DNA from: CAYLQA01 sp964385695
GTDB taxonomy: Bacteria > Desulfobacterota > Desulfobulbia > Desulfobulbales > Desulfurivibrionaceae
Direction of reading: 5' to 3'
DNA: 52,250 nucleotides
NCBI GenBank assembly: GCA_964385695.1
Contig: CAYLQA010000026.1
Location: forward strand, 1-52,250
The translations under genes and the position numbers were made by a program. The stretch's first letter is position 1, and every line of letters begins with the position of its first letter. Below are positions 1 through 8,215 of this stretch, piece by piece. The notes under the pieces were generated by a model. It saw nothing but the letters and a program-made list of their open reading frames with translations, did not search any database and was not told the origin of the DNA.

Positions 1-33
1 GAGACTGTGTGGGAGAGTAGGTCGCCGCCGATT
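1..33 (+). rRNA. 5S ribosomal RNA, 3' end (partial)
   Basis: The first ~33 bases match the conserved 3' portion of bacterial 5S rRNA: a GGGAGAGTAGGTCGCCGCC stretch that forms helix IV/V and the closing stem. The rest of the rRNA operon lies left of the window. The exact 3' end is estimated. A strong terminator follows directly, as expected at the end of an rrn operon. Confidence 0.85.
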
Positions 34-41
34 ACACTTTT

Positions 42-76
42 AAAAACCCTGTCACTCAGTGACGGGGTTTTTTTTT
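42..76 (+). terminator. rRNA operon Rho-independent terminator
   Basis: A 9-bp stem (47-55 with 59-67, one G-U pair, TCA loop) is flanked by AAAAA on the left and an unbroken T run at 68-76 on the right. It sits just after the 5S rRNA end and could also stop transcription arriving from the minus-strand operon ending at 151. Confidence 0.9.
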
Positions 77-150
77 GTCTTATGTTTGAGGAAGTATGAC
101 CGGGGGCAAGACGAACTGCTGCTTCCGGCGGTTCTCGGTGCCTGTATGGA

Positions 151-2184
151 CTAAGGAAGGTACTGGGAGATCTTCTCGTTGAGGATCGCTATCTTGACCG
201 GTTTTGATATGTAATCGTCCAGCCCCTGCTCAAGGCATTTTTCGCGATACCCTTCGATGGCATGTGCGGTAAGGGCGATGATCGGCGTATGCCGGTTTAT
301 TGACTTTTCTTGTTCGCGAATGGCCTTGGTCGCCTCAAATCCATCCATGACCGGCATCTGAATATCCATTAACACTAGATCGAAACTATTTGCCACAAAT
401 GCCTCAACCGCCTCTTTGCCGTCATTGACAACAGTGACTTTGTGACCCTGTTTTTCAAGCATCTTGCAGGCGACCTTTTGGTTGACAATATTGTCTTCGG
501 CCAAGAGGATTTGCAAAGAGACTTTTTTCCCGGAAATCGGCGTTGGTTGAGGAGTCGGTTCTTCTTGAGGGGGCTGCGATACAGCTTTGGCAACTTCCTG
601 TTTGACCTCGATTGTGAAGTGGAAAGTGGAACCCAGGCCCTCCACGCTCTCCACCCATATCCTGCCTCCCATCATAGAGACAAGCCGGTGGCAGATGGCA
701 AGGCCCAGCCCTGTTCCTTCAAATTTTCTGCTGTGCGATTCATCGGCCTGGGAAAAGGCATCGAAAATGGATTTGTGGTTTTGTTCAGAAATGCCGATGC
801 CGGAGTCCCGGACACTAAAGTGGAGAATCAGGGATTCCTGTTCCTCGCGCTCCACCTGGACCTTCAATGCTACTTGGCCGTTGTGGGTGAACTTAATGGC
901 ATTGCCGATGAGATTTACCAGAATCTGGCTGAGTCTTCCTTTGTCGCCGACTACCTCATCGGGAACCTGTTCCTCCACAGACCAGATAAGGGCAAGCCCT
1001 TTGTTTGTTGCCTTTAAATTCAGTTCGTCAAAGCACGTGGCAATGCTATTTCTTAAATCAAAAGGTTCAGAGGCAAGGTCGAGCATGTTTGCCTCAACCT
1101 TGGAAAAGTCCAGGATATCGTTCACAACATCCAGCAGGCGGTAGGCTGATTTTTCAATGACCTCCAGGCATTCCCGCTGCTCCTCCGGCTCCTTGGATGT
1201 GAGGGCCAACTGGGTCATGCCGATGACACCGTTCATGGGGGTGCGGATTTCATGGCTCATGTTTGCCAGAAAGTTAGACTTGGCCCGGTTGGCCTCTTCC
1301 GCCCGTATTTTGGCAATTTCCAGCTCTCTGGTCCGTTCCTCAACGCGCTGACCCAAAAGATTGTGGGCATCGAGCAAGGCCTTATTCTTGTTTTCTAACT
1401 GTTGGGTCATGGTGTTGAAGGTTTTGGCTAAAAAGCCAATCTCGTCGTCCCGGTTTACCATTACCCTGTGCTGGAAGTCACCTTCACCAATTCCCCTGGC
1501 ATGTTCGGCAAGTTCCTGGATAGGTTTGCTCATGTTTTTGGCGAGCATGTATGCCAGGATAATGCCTGTGACGACAAATAATCCCGTAAAAAGCGCAATA
1601 ATCAGCATTGAAATCTGTAGTTTTTCAACACCAAGTAGTTTGAGAGCCGCGACCCTTTGGTTAATTTCTTTATAGATATCGTCCAGGGAGAATCCCAGGC
1701 GCAAGCCGCCAAGGCGTTGTTGCCCTATGAAAATGGGCATGGATACATCCATTACGCTGTTCTCGATTTGCACCAAAAGCCTTGGCGCACTGACTGCCTT
1801 TTGAGCGACCGGGTCCGTAAATATTTTTCCCAGGGAAGGCATGTTCTCACGTCCGTCGTGCACAACCTTGCCTTCTGGATCATAGATATAGAAATAAAGG
1901 ACATCCTTTTGCTCTAGGACAGAAGCGCCAAGATGATACATGGCGTCCATGTCATAGCGGTACAGGGGGTTAACAAGGTTTTCAGCCAAAAGGCTGGCCA
2001 TAATGGAGCCACGATGCCTGATCTGTTCAAGAAGACTGCGTTCCAGGGCCGAGGCGGAGAGCTGGTTTATGGTTTCGGCGGAAGTCCGCTGCATAATGAC
2101 AAGCACGCTGCTCATTGTCGCAGTGATCCCTAAAACAAGGGCGATAATGATATATGTATAACGGTTTTGCAGACTGGATTTCAT
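151..2184 (-). CDS. membrane hybrid sensor histidine kinase/response regulator
   Basis: A 677-residue inner-membrane hybrid kinase. Visible order: transmembrane segment 1 (about 10-31), periplasmic sensor region (about 32-188), transmembrane segment 2 (about 191-214), HAMP linker (about 215-268), a coiled coil, a HisKA domain with phospho-acceptor His311 in the motif NMSHEIRTPMNG, an HATPase domain with the N box around NLIGNAIKF (424-432), a DSGIG box (460-464) and GTGLGL (490-495), a linker rich in Pro and Gln (about 530-550), and a C-terminal receiver with acceptor Asp607 (LMDIQMPVMDG). No DNA-binding domain is attached, so a separate HPt protein or regulator must act downstream. Its ATG overlaps the stop of the PhnD-like gene (ATGA), indicating translational coupling. 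I infer that the PhnD-like protein is its periplasmic ligand-binding partner; the ligand is unknown. Confidence 0.93.
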   Translation of the reverse strand: MKSSLQNRYTYIIIALVLGITATMSSVLVIMQRTSAETINQLSASALERSLLEQIRHRGSIMASLLAENLVNPLYRYDMDAMYHLGASVLEQKDVLYFYIYDPEGKVVHDGRENMPSLGKIFTDPVAQKAVSAPRLLVQIENSVMDVSMPIFIGQQRLGGLRLGFSLDDIYKEINQRVAALKLLGVEKLQISMLIIALFTGLFVVTGIILAYMLAKNMSKPIQELAEHARGIGEGDFQHRVMVNRDDEIGFLAKTFNTMTQQLENKNKALLDAHNLLGQRVEERTRELEIAKIRAEEANRAKSNFLANMSHEIRTPMNGVIGMTQLALTSKEPEEQRECLEVIEKSAYRLLDVVNDILDFSKVEANMLDLASEPFDLRNSIATCFDELNLKATNKGLALIWSVEEQVPDEVVGDKGRLSQILVNLIGNAIKFTHNGQVALKVQVEREEQESLILHFSVRDSGIGISEQNHKSIFDAFSQADESHSRKFEGTGLGLAICHRLVSMMGGRIWVESVEGLGSTFHFTIEVKQEVAKAVSQPPQEEPTPQPTPISGKKVSLQILLAEDNIVNQKVACKMLEKQGHKVTVVNDGKEAVEAFVANSFDLVLMDIQMPVMDGFEATKAIREQEKSINRHTPIIALTAHAIEGYREKCLEQGLDDYISKPVKIAILNEKISQYLP

Positions 2185-3098
2185 GAGTCGTTCAACACCT
2201 TGAGATACTCTTGTAGTTGCTTCATGCCATCCAAGTCCTGCTGCGAGAGGCGTTCCAATTTTGCTGTTTTATTATATACAGCCAATGCCTTTTGCCCGGC
2301 CGGATCGGATGAGGCTGCAAGGAGTATCTCAATCAATCGTTGCTTAATGGCCGGATCAAGGTTTTTCCGGACAAGCTCCAAAGCCCTTGGGATTGGGGCA
2401 GAGGCGTGAAATATGCGCATTTCATTACGGAACTGAGCCGGGGTGTGATCATCCTTATCCCAGTCCAAATTGCTATATGCCGCGGCATCGACCATGCCTC
2501 GGTAGACCCAGGTGCTGCTGTTGATCTCCTGGCCTGAAAAAACGTATCCTACTTTGTCTTTACCCGCATTATTACGCAGGCTTTGAAGTTCTTGCATCTT
2601 CAGGCCACTTTTTTTCATGATGGCCATTGGAATGAAAAATGCGCTGGTCGAGCCTGGGTCTTCAAAGGCGATTTTTTTCCCATTGAGGTCACGTAACGAG
2701 TTGATGGGGCTCTCTTTGCGGCAGATAAAAACGGTGTGATAGCTGGGGACCCCCTTTTTCCACCGTTTTAAGATAATTTCCGCCTGCGCTTTTTTTTGGA
2801 AGACAAGGGCGGAAAAGGGGGTCTCCGTGATCCAGTCCACCTCGCCTTGCTCGATGAAACGGATCATCTCCTCGTTGTCTTTGGCGAACTTTACCTGGGC
2901 TCCGGTGATGCCTAAAGGAGCCATCTTAGCGGCAACATAGTGGGCAATTGGATTGAGTTGTTGAAAATGCTTCTTGGGGTTAATGCTCACCTTTCCCAAG
3001 ACAATGGTCTTCTCTCGCGCACTTTCTGCTTGGGAATTGCTCGGAAAAGAACACAGGAGAGTCAAAATCGTAGTGAGGTATAAAAAAAATCGTAACAT
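2181..3098 (-). CDS. PhnD-family phosphate/phosphite/phosphonate-type periplasmic binding protein
   Basis: A 305-residue exported binding protein of the PhnD family. The start chosen is the ATG at 3098 because it opens directly onto a hydrophobic signal peptide (MLRFFLYLTTILTLLCSF) and has AAAGG six bases upstream; a longer frame to 3191 would bury the signal. The body carries family features such as the stretch GEVDWITETPFSALVF and LRDLNGKKIAFEDPGSTSAFFIP. The mature protein has one cysteine (Cys126). No ABC permease or ATPase gene is adjacent, so it is probably a solute receptor feeding the hybrid kinase encoded downstream rather than part of an importer; related arrangements are known for AioX/AioS-type sensing, but the ligand here cannot be told. 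It lies 13 bases after the porin gene and overlaps the kinase gene by four. Confidence 0.85.
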   Translation of the reverse strand: MLRFFLYLTTILTLLCSFPSNSQAESAREKTIVLGKVSINPKKHFQQLNPIAHYVAAKMAPLGITGAQVKFAKDNEEMIRFIEQGEVDWITETPFSALVFQKKAQAEIILKRWKKGVPSYHTVFICRKESPINSLRDLNGKKIAFEDPGSTSAFFIPMAIMKKSGLKMQELQSLRNNAGKDKVGYVFSGQEINSSTWVYRGMVDAAAYSNLDWDKDDHTPAQFRNEMRIFHASAPIPRALELVRKNLDPAIKQRLIEILLAASSDPAGQKALAVYNKTAKLERLSQQDLDGMKQLQEYLKVLNDS

Positions 3099-3111
3099 GG
3101 GCGGCCTTTGT

Positions 3112-4479
3112 TTAAAAATCGATCTGAACTCGTCCTTGCAGGATTTGCGGGTCGTCGTCACCGACAAGGGGGTTGGTTGCGTCACTGTCATCGCCGTCGG
3201 CGTTGTGATCGTTATCCACCCAGATATAATTTGCCATAAAACGCAGGTTTGGTTTGATATACCAGTTCAGGCCCAAGGTGTAATTTCTTGCCCCGCCGCC
3301 TAGCACGTCTTTGTCGGTGAGGTCAACGCTGCTGCAACGTGCTGCAACTTCCCAGGCACCGTATTTACCTTTTGGAATGACGCGGGAGAATGAGCCTTTA
3401 GATGGTTTGTAAACTCGAGACTCGCCGGTGAGGAACATGCTGGCATTGACATACCAACCGTCAAAGGTCAGATCCTCATAGCCGCTTGCTCTTTCCACCT
3501 CGGCCAACATGTATTCTCCTTGCAGGGAAAAAGGCCCGCAAACCGAGGCCGCTTCAAGACCATATCGGCTAATGGATTCCACCCCGGGAATGTCACCGGT
3601 ATCAACGTACTTGCTGCCGGTGACATCGGATTCGGTATCGGCATCAAAGCTTACATCACTGCCCCGCGGATCGCGGTAGGAGGCGGCAAGGCCAAGGTGT
3701 ACCACGTTGGTCGGTTCATAAAAGGGGGCATAGGTGGCGCGACCGGTAACGGCCCAGCCCTCATCAGCCTCGTTGTCTGGATCGTCGTTAAAATCCTCGC
3801 CATACAGACCCAGGGCAAGGGAGTAATTTTTAGCATCGCTCCTCGCTACCAAGCCGATATTGGACCCCGGGGCAAGGGCGTTGGGCAGGGCCTCTTCCAT
3901 GAAGGTGGTGTATTTGGAGCTGGTCAGCTCATCGAGGCTGAAAGGTTCGTCGTCCTGACCGAAGCTGATTGCCATCCCATCAAAGCCTTTGTACTCTATT
4001 GAGGCGTCCTTTATGTCCGAACCATCGGCAAAGTCCATCTCAAAGGCATACCCCCAGTCGCGGTACATGGTGCCTTCCAGCTCGATTCTGGCCCGGCGGA
4101 ATTTGCTGCCATCCCCCAACGGACCCTTGTCCTCATTGTAAAGGGCGAAATCGGTCATCAACCGGCCTCCGAGCTCAAAGCTGAAATTCTCATCCGTCGT
4201 CTCCACCTTGAGCCCGCCCTCGGTGGAAACCAATACCTCCACGTCTTCCTTGGGCTTGATATTCACCTTCAGCGCCGTTTCTTGCTGAGGTTTATCCTCG
4301 TCTTTGCTGAGAAGGGCAGCTTTTAAGCGATTATAGTCTGCAGTGGTGATGGTGCCGTTGTCGCGCAGGATGCTGAGAAGATCTGAAAACTCGGCATTTC
4401 CGGCCCAGGCATGTGGGGCGGAGATAAAGAAGAGGCCGCACATGGCGGCAAATAAGAGAATCTGCGAGCGAGAAAACAT
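3112..4479 (-). CDS. OprP/OprO-like phosphate-selective-type outer-membrane porin
   Basis: A 455-residue outer-membrane beta-barrel. A signal peptide (MFSRSQILLFAAMCGLFFIS, ending near AWA-GN) is followed by a short helical segment (FSDLLSILRDNGTITTADYN, about 31-50) typical of porins with an N-terminal oligomerisation stub. The rest alternates short aromatic/aliphatic strands with acidic and glycine-rich turns, and ends in a phenylalanine (QGRVQIDF), the usual outer-membrane assembly signal. The closest family I recognise is the phosphate-selective porin O/P group (PF07396), though that name does not prove phosphate specificity. It is first in an operon with the PhnD-like protein and hybrid kinase. 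Confidence 0.82.
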   Translation of the reverse strand: MFSRSQILLFAAMCGLFFISAPHAWAGNAEFSDLLSILRDNGTITTADYNRLKAALLSKDEDKPQQETALKVNIKPKEDVEVLVSTEGGLKVETTDENFSFELGGRLMTDFALYNEDKGPLGDGSKFRRARIELEGTMYRDWGYAFEMDFADGSDIKDASIEYKGFDGMAISFGQDDEPFSLDELTSSKYTTFMEEALPNALAPGSNIGLVARSDAKNYSLALGLYGEDFNDDPDNEADEGWAVTGRATYAPFYEPTNVVHLGLAASYRDPRGSDVSFDADTESDVTGSKYVDTGDIPGVESISRYGLEAASVCGPFSLQGEYMLAEVERASGYEDLTFDGWYVNASMFLTGESRVYKPSKGSFSRVIPKGKYGAWEVAARCSSVDLTDKDVLGGGARNYTLGLNWYIKPNLRFMANYIWVDNDHNADGDDSDATNPLVGDDDPQILQGRVQIDF

Positions 4480-4525
4480 AGCTCCCCCTATGCTAAATTT
4501 AACTCGAAAAATAAAAACTATTTAA

Positions 4526-4625
4526 ATAACAGGTAACAGGATGGAGGAAAGATGTAAATACCAGAATTCTATGGACGTCAGGTGACAGTATGGTGTCGTA
4601 ATAGTTCATTTTTTCCTGGTAACAG
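4526..4625. promoter_or_regulatory. candidate operator: repeated GTRACAG heptamers
   Basis: The 215-base divergent gap between the porin gene and the PAS kinase gene holds ATAACAG-GTAACAG in tandem (4526-4539), GTGACAG (4582-4588) and GTAACAG (4619-4625), all on the same strand. Read on the minus strand they are CTGTTAC/CTGTCAC, resembling half-sites of PhoB-type direct repeats, but the 11-base spacing of a classical Pho box is not present. Repetition is seen directly; the regulator is unknown. Confidence 0.3.
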
Positions 4626-4694
4626 GCACATATCTCATTTACTTTGTCTTTTGATAGATTGTGAGAAAAGCCACAGAGGGGAATAAACGTAACT

Positions 4695-6425
4695 ATGTCC
4701 AAAGAAAACGAAAGGGAAGAGAGTCATGTCTTGGACTCCTTGCTGGAAAGCAGGGATGAGGGAATGGCCCTTGTGGATGCCGAGGCGCGGTTTCTTTATT
4801 GCAACAGCGCCTATGCCGCATTTATGAAGGATGTCTTTAACCTTGAGGTGAAGGTTGGCATGCGTCACCCCTACGTGCTGCCAGGCGGCCAAGGCGCTTG
4901 GGCCAGCGAGATGTACCAAAGCGCCCTGACCGGCAAGAAGTTTTCCGTTGAATTTTCCAGCAACTGTAAAGAGCACGGCACCTGTTATTACGAACGCTCT
5001 TTTTCGCCCACCTTTAATAAGGGCAAGCTCTCCGGGTTTTCCGAGGTTATTCGAGACGTTACCGAGCATAAGCAAAACGAGGATGCACTGCGGGCCAATT
5101 ATAAAACCCTGGAAAAGCAGTTCGCCGCAAGAACCAGCAGCTACCAAGAGTATAATGCCATCCTGGCCCAGGAGATTGTCGAGCGCCAGCAGGCTGAAGA
5201 GGATTTGCAGGAGAGTAAGGAGCGTTTGGCCCAAATTCTCCAAGGCAGCTCCATCCCCACTTTTGTTATCGACAACACCCACACCATCACCCACTGGAAT
5301 AAGGCCTGCGAAAGCGTGACAGGCTATAGTTATGCCGAGATGGTCGGCAGCCAGAACCAATGGAAGGCTTTTTACCTCCACCAGCGGCCCACCATGGCCG
5401 ACTTGGTGTTGGACATGGCCACCGATGACGAGATAGCCAGATATTATGCGGGCAAATATAGATCCTCGGAAATGCTTAAGGACGCCTTTGAGGCGGAAGA
5501 CTTTTTTGACTTCGGTAAGCGCGGCAAATGGTTGTTTTTCACTGCTGCCCCAATCAGAAATAGGGCTGGTGAGGTGATCGGCGCCATTGAGACCCTGCAG
5601 GATATCTCAGACCGCAAGCAGATGGAGGAGGAGATCCGTAAGATCAACGATGAACTTGAGGAGCGTGTGGATGAACGGACCATGCAGCTGAAGCTGACCT
5701 ATGATCAGCTGCTCCATGCGGAAAAGCTCAGTGCCGTGGGCAAATTGGCCGCCTCCATCGCCCACGAATTCGGCAATCCCATCATCGGCATTCGAAACTT
5801 TTTAAAGGGGCTCAAAACCCAGGTGGAGCTGCCCGAGGATGACGCTGCCATGCTGGACCTGGCCATTGACGAGTGCGTGCGGGTTAAGGATTTGATCCAG
5901 AGCCTGCAGGATTTTAATCGGCCCACCACCGGCAAGGTGGATGGAATGGACATCCACAAGACCATTGATGATCTTTTGGTCTTCAGTAAGAAAAGCCTCA
6001 GCGACAAGAACATCCAGGTGCTTAAGAGCTTCGCCCCGGACATGGTGGAGATCCAGGCCGTGGCTGATCAGATCAAGCAGGTTATTCTTAACCTTATCGG
6101 CAACGCCCAGGAGGCCATCGGGCCCAGCGGCGGGCGGATCATTATCAGTACCGAGGTGGTGCAGGAGAATATCCATATCCATGTTGAGGATACGGGTAAG
6201 GGGATTGCGGAAAAGGACATCGACTACATTTTTGACCCGTTCTATTCCACCAAGCCCGCAGTTGAGGGCACCGGCCTGGGGCTGTCTGTGAGCTACGGTA
6301 TTGTTAAGCGTCATGGCGGCAACATCACGGTCCAGAGCACCCCGGATTTGGGCAGCAAATTTACAATTACCCTCCCCATAGACGGCGTTCCGCAAGAGGG
6401 GGATTCCCTGCCGGTTTTTAAGTAG
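4695..6425 (+). CDS. cytoplasmic PAS-domain sensor histidine kinase
   Basis: A 576-residue kinase with no signal peptide or membrane segment, so it senses in the cytoplasm. Two PAS-type domains are visible (about 12-125 and 175-308; each ends in the characteristic DVTEHK / DISDRKQ exit). A coiled coil (about 308-345) leads to a HisKA domain with acceptor His357 in IAHEFGNP, similar to NtrB/ZraS-type kinases, and an HATPase domain with NLIGNAQEAI, DTGKGI and GTGLGLSVSYG. It is divergent from the porin operon and has no adjacent regulator gene; NtrB-type kinases usually pair with a sigma-54 activator encoded elsewhere. The start at 4695 has AGAGGGG upstream at a rather long distance. Confidence 0.9.
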   Translation: MSKENEREESHVLDSLLESRDEGMALVDAEARFLYCNSAYAAFMKDVFNLEVKVGMRHPYVLPGGQGAWASEMYQSALTGKKFSVEFSSNCKEHGTCYYERSFSPTFNKGKLSGFSEVIRDVTEHKQNEDALRANYKTLEKQFAARTSSYQEYNAILAQEIVERQQAEEDLQESKERLAQILQGSSIPTFVIDNTHTITHWNKACESVTGYSYAEMVGSQNQWKAFYLHQRPTMADLVLDMATDDEIARYYAGKYRSSEMLKDAFEAEDFFDFGKRGKWLFFTAAPIRNRAGEVIGAIETLQDISDRKQMEEEIRKINDELEERVDERTMQLKLTYDQLLHAEKLSAVGKLAASIAHEFGNPIIGIRNFLKGLKTQVELPEDDAAMLDLAIDECVRVKDLIQSLQDFNRPTTGKVDGMDIHKTIDDLLVFSKKSLSDKNIQVLKSFAPDMVEIQAVADQIKQVILNLIGNAQEAIGPSGGRIIISTEVVQENIHIHVEDTGKGIAEKDIDYIFDPFYSTKPAVEGTGLGLSVSYGIVKRHGGNITVQSTPDLGSKFTITLPIDGVPQEGDSLPVFK

Positions 6426-6508
6426 CTGCGGTTTTTTTCTTGTCTGTTCTTGTGGTTGGTCGAAAAAGGTGGTTACACGCCAGACTGGCATGTTTTATCA
6501 TCGCAACC

Positions 6509-7600
6509 TCAGCCGTGGCCATCGGTACCCTGTTTTTTCGTAAGGCGTTTTTTTATCTCTCGGCTCAACGGCTTAACAGACAAGCCCAAAAGAATCGCAG
6601 CGCCCATAAGCTGCAACCAGGGCGGAATGATCTCTGCAGCCTGGCCTATCACGGCCTGGGCCGAAACCCCACTCATAAGATAGACCTGATCCAGTATCAG
6701 CCCGCAGATTACGCTGACCACGGCAATGCTGACCAGATAAAGGGCTGTGGCCCGTTTGCCAAGCAGGCCAACCAGTACGGAGATGGTTGCCATATTGGTT
6801 GCCGGACCCACCAGCAAAAAGACCAATGCGGCCCCCGGGCTCACACCCTTTAAAATCATGGCTGCGGCAATGGGAGTGGAGGCGGTGGCGCAGATGTAGA
6901 GCGGGATACCGAAAAGAAGCATCAGCAGCATGGCTGCCAGGCCGCCGCCGAGGTATCCGGCAATCAGGTCGTCCGGCACTAAGGAGGTTATAATTCCTGC
7001 CAGGAAAAGACCGATGAAGAACCAGATAGCCAAATCCCCCCACAGCTCGCCAAAGGCGTATTGCATACCTGACTTGAGTTTTTCAGGCATGGTGTGATGC
7101 TTGGCGTGCTCCTCTGGCGGGCAATCCTCGCCGGAGCAACAGCTGTCCACCGGACAACTGAGATCCGGGCTGAGCCAGTGTTTTTGCGGTGGGTTGATGG
7201 TATTTTCCGCAATCCCGGCAACAAAGGCGGTAATAAAGGCGGAGATGGGCCTGGCCAGTGTCATAAACGGGTCCATGAGCGCATAGGTGATGCTGATGGA
7301 GTCAACGCCGGATTCCGGGGTGGAGATCAAAAAGGCCGTGGTGGCACCATTGTTTGCCCCTTGCTTTTTTAATGAGGCTGCAGCAGGCAAAACCCCGCAA
7401 GAGCAAAGAGGCACCGGGATGCCAAAGAGTGCTGCCTTAAAGACAGAGATAAATCGTCCTTTCCCGAGATGACGCACTACATAGGAGGGAGAAAGAAAGA
7501 CCTTGAGCAGTCCCCCCACCAGGATACCAAACAATATATAGATTGAAGACTCCAGCAAAAGATGCCAGGCTTCAATGAAGATACTCGCAATAAAACTCAT
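6509..7600 (-). CDS. PF03773/SO_0444-family permease, probable metal(loid) efflux
   Basis: A 363-residue polytopic membrane protein with about 8-10 hydrophobic segments. The motif PVPLCSCGVLP (CxC within a membrane segment, about 65) and ISTPESGVDSI are hallmarks of the DUF318/PF03773 permeases, which include the Cu/Zn efflux type SO_0444 and the trivalent organoarsenical exporter ArsP. A central cytosolic loop is unusually rich in Cys and His (SCCSGEDCPP, then HAKHH), suggesting metal binding. The gene starts five bases after the ArsR-family repressor stop, so it is the efflux arm of a metal-inducible operon. Family assignment is secure; the substrate is inferred from the CadC-like regulator (soft divalent metals such as Cd, Pb or Zn more likely than arsenic). 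Confidence 0.88.
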   Translation of the reverse strand: MSFIASIFIEAWHLLLESSIYILFGILVGGLLKVFLSPSYVVRHLGKGRFISVFKAALFGIPVPLCSCGVLPAAASLKKQGANNGATTAFLISTPESGVDSISITYALMDPFMTLARPISAFITAFVAGIAENTINPPQKHWLSPDLSCPVDSCCSGEDCPPEEHAKHHTMPEKLKSGMQYAFGELWGDLAIWFFIGLFLAGIITSLVPDDLIAGYLGGGLAAMLLMLLFGIPLYICATASTPIAAAMILKGVSPGAALVFLLVGPATNMATISVLVGLLGKRATALYLVSIAVVSVICGLILDQVYLMSGVSAQAVIGQAAEIIPPWLQLMGAAILLGLSVKPLSREIKKRLTKKQGTDGHG

Positions 7601-7605
7601 AAAAA

Positions 7606-7965
7606 TTACTCCCTTATATGGTTCAGTGCCAGTTGGATGAGCTGGCTTACATGTTCATCGTTAAGCCGGTAATAAAGGACCGGACCCTCCCGGCGGTTGG
7701 CCACCAAGGCCAGTTGTTTGAGAAGCCGGAGTTGGTGGGATACCGCTGACTCGGATACGCCAATGAAGGCCGCCAGATCACAAACACACATCTCTTGTTG
7801 CTCAAGAGCCCAAAGCATTTTCAGGCGGGTTGGATCTGCGGCCGCCTTAAAAAACTGGGTAAGTTTTTCAACCTCCCGATCAGCAAGGGCGGAGTGCTTC
7901 GCCTTTTCCACCTGTTCGAGATGGATCACCCTGCAATCACACAGCTCAATTTCGTTTTCCGACAT
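7606..7965 (-). CDS. ArsR/SmtB-family metal-responsive repressor, CadC-like
   Basis: A 119-residue winged-helix repressor. The start at 7965 is chosen over an upstream in-frame start at 8004 because AAGGA lies five bases before it and because the longer form would run through the operator. Both metal sites known from CadC are visible: the alpha3N site (Cys9 and Cys11 in the N-terminal arm, Cys60 and Cys62 in EMCVCDL) and the alpha5 site (Asp103, His105, His116, Glu119), with the same internal spacing as in CadC. The recognition helix is SESAVSHQLRLL. In this family metal binding releases the repressor from its operator. It heads an operon with the permease and is predicted to repress itself. 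Confidence 0.93.
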   Translation of the reverse strand: MSENEIELCDCRVIHLEQVEKAKHSALADREVEKLTQFFKAAADPTRLKMLWALEQQEMCVCDLAAFIGVSESAVSHQLRLLKQLALVANRREGPVLYYRLNDEHVSQLIQLALNHIRE

Positions 7966-7989
7966 GGGGTTCCTTTTCTTGTGAGCGTC

Positions 7990-8003
7990 TGAGCATTTGC
8001 TCA
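7990..8003. promoter_or_regulatory. predicted ArsR/CadC operator
   Basis: TGAGCATTTGCTCA has six-base inverted arms around TT and resembles SmtB/CzrA/CadC operators (consensus near TGAACA-N2-TGTTCA), followed by the AT-rich AAATATAG. It is 24 bases upstream of the repressor start, where it would overlap the promoter of the repressor-permease operon. Confidence 0.6.
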
Positions 8004-8215
8004 AATATAGTAGTGAGGCCTTCTGCTGTCAACAGGCAATATTTCCAGCAGGCGCACGAATTGACTTTTTTCAGCCTGAACTGTAGAGTTTTGGTGTCGA
8101 TAAGAAGGGGGTGAGGGGGAGGCCGCACGACATTTTCTGTTTGTTTTTTAAGACCATTCTCCTTGCTCATATTTAAAAGCCTGAATTTACGGCAAACTGT
8201 CTTCCTTGATAAGTT

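Noticed and set aside
442..1017. Long plus-strand open frame antisense to the hybrid kinase
   Set aside because: It is a mirror of the kinase coding sequence, with low-complexity, unnatural composition and no ribosome-binding site.
2181..3098. Assigning the PhnD-like protein as the arsenite sensor AioX
   Set aside because: One cysteine is present and the operon resembles aioXS, but no aio oxidase genes or further diagnostic residues are seen.
4575..4600. Pho box upstream of the phosphate-porin-like gene
   Set aside because: CTGTCAC on the minus strand matches one half-site, but the second copy at 11-base spacing is absent.
4499..4702. 67-codon minus-strand frame in the porin/PAS kinase gap
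   Set aside because: No recognisable protein features and it overlaps the candidate promoters and operator of two divergent genes.
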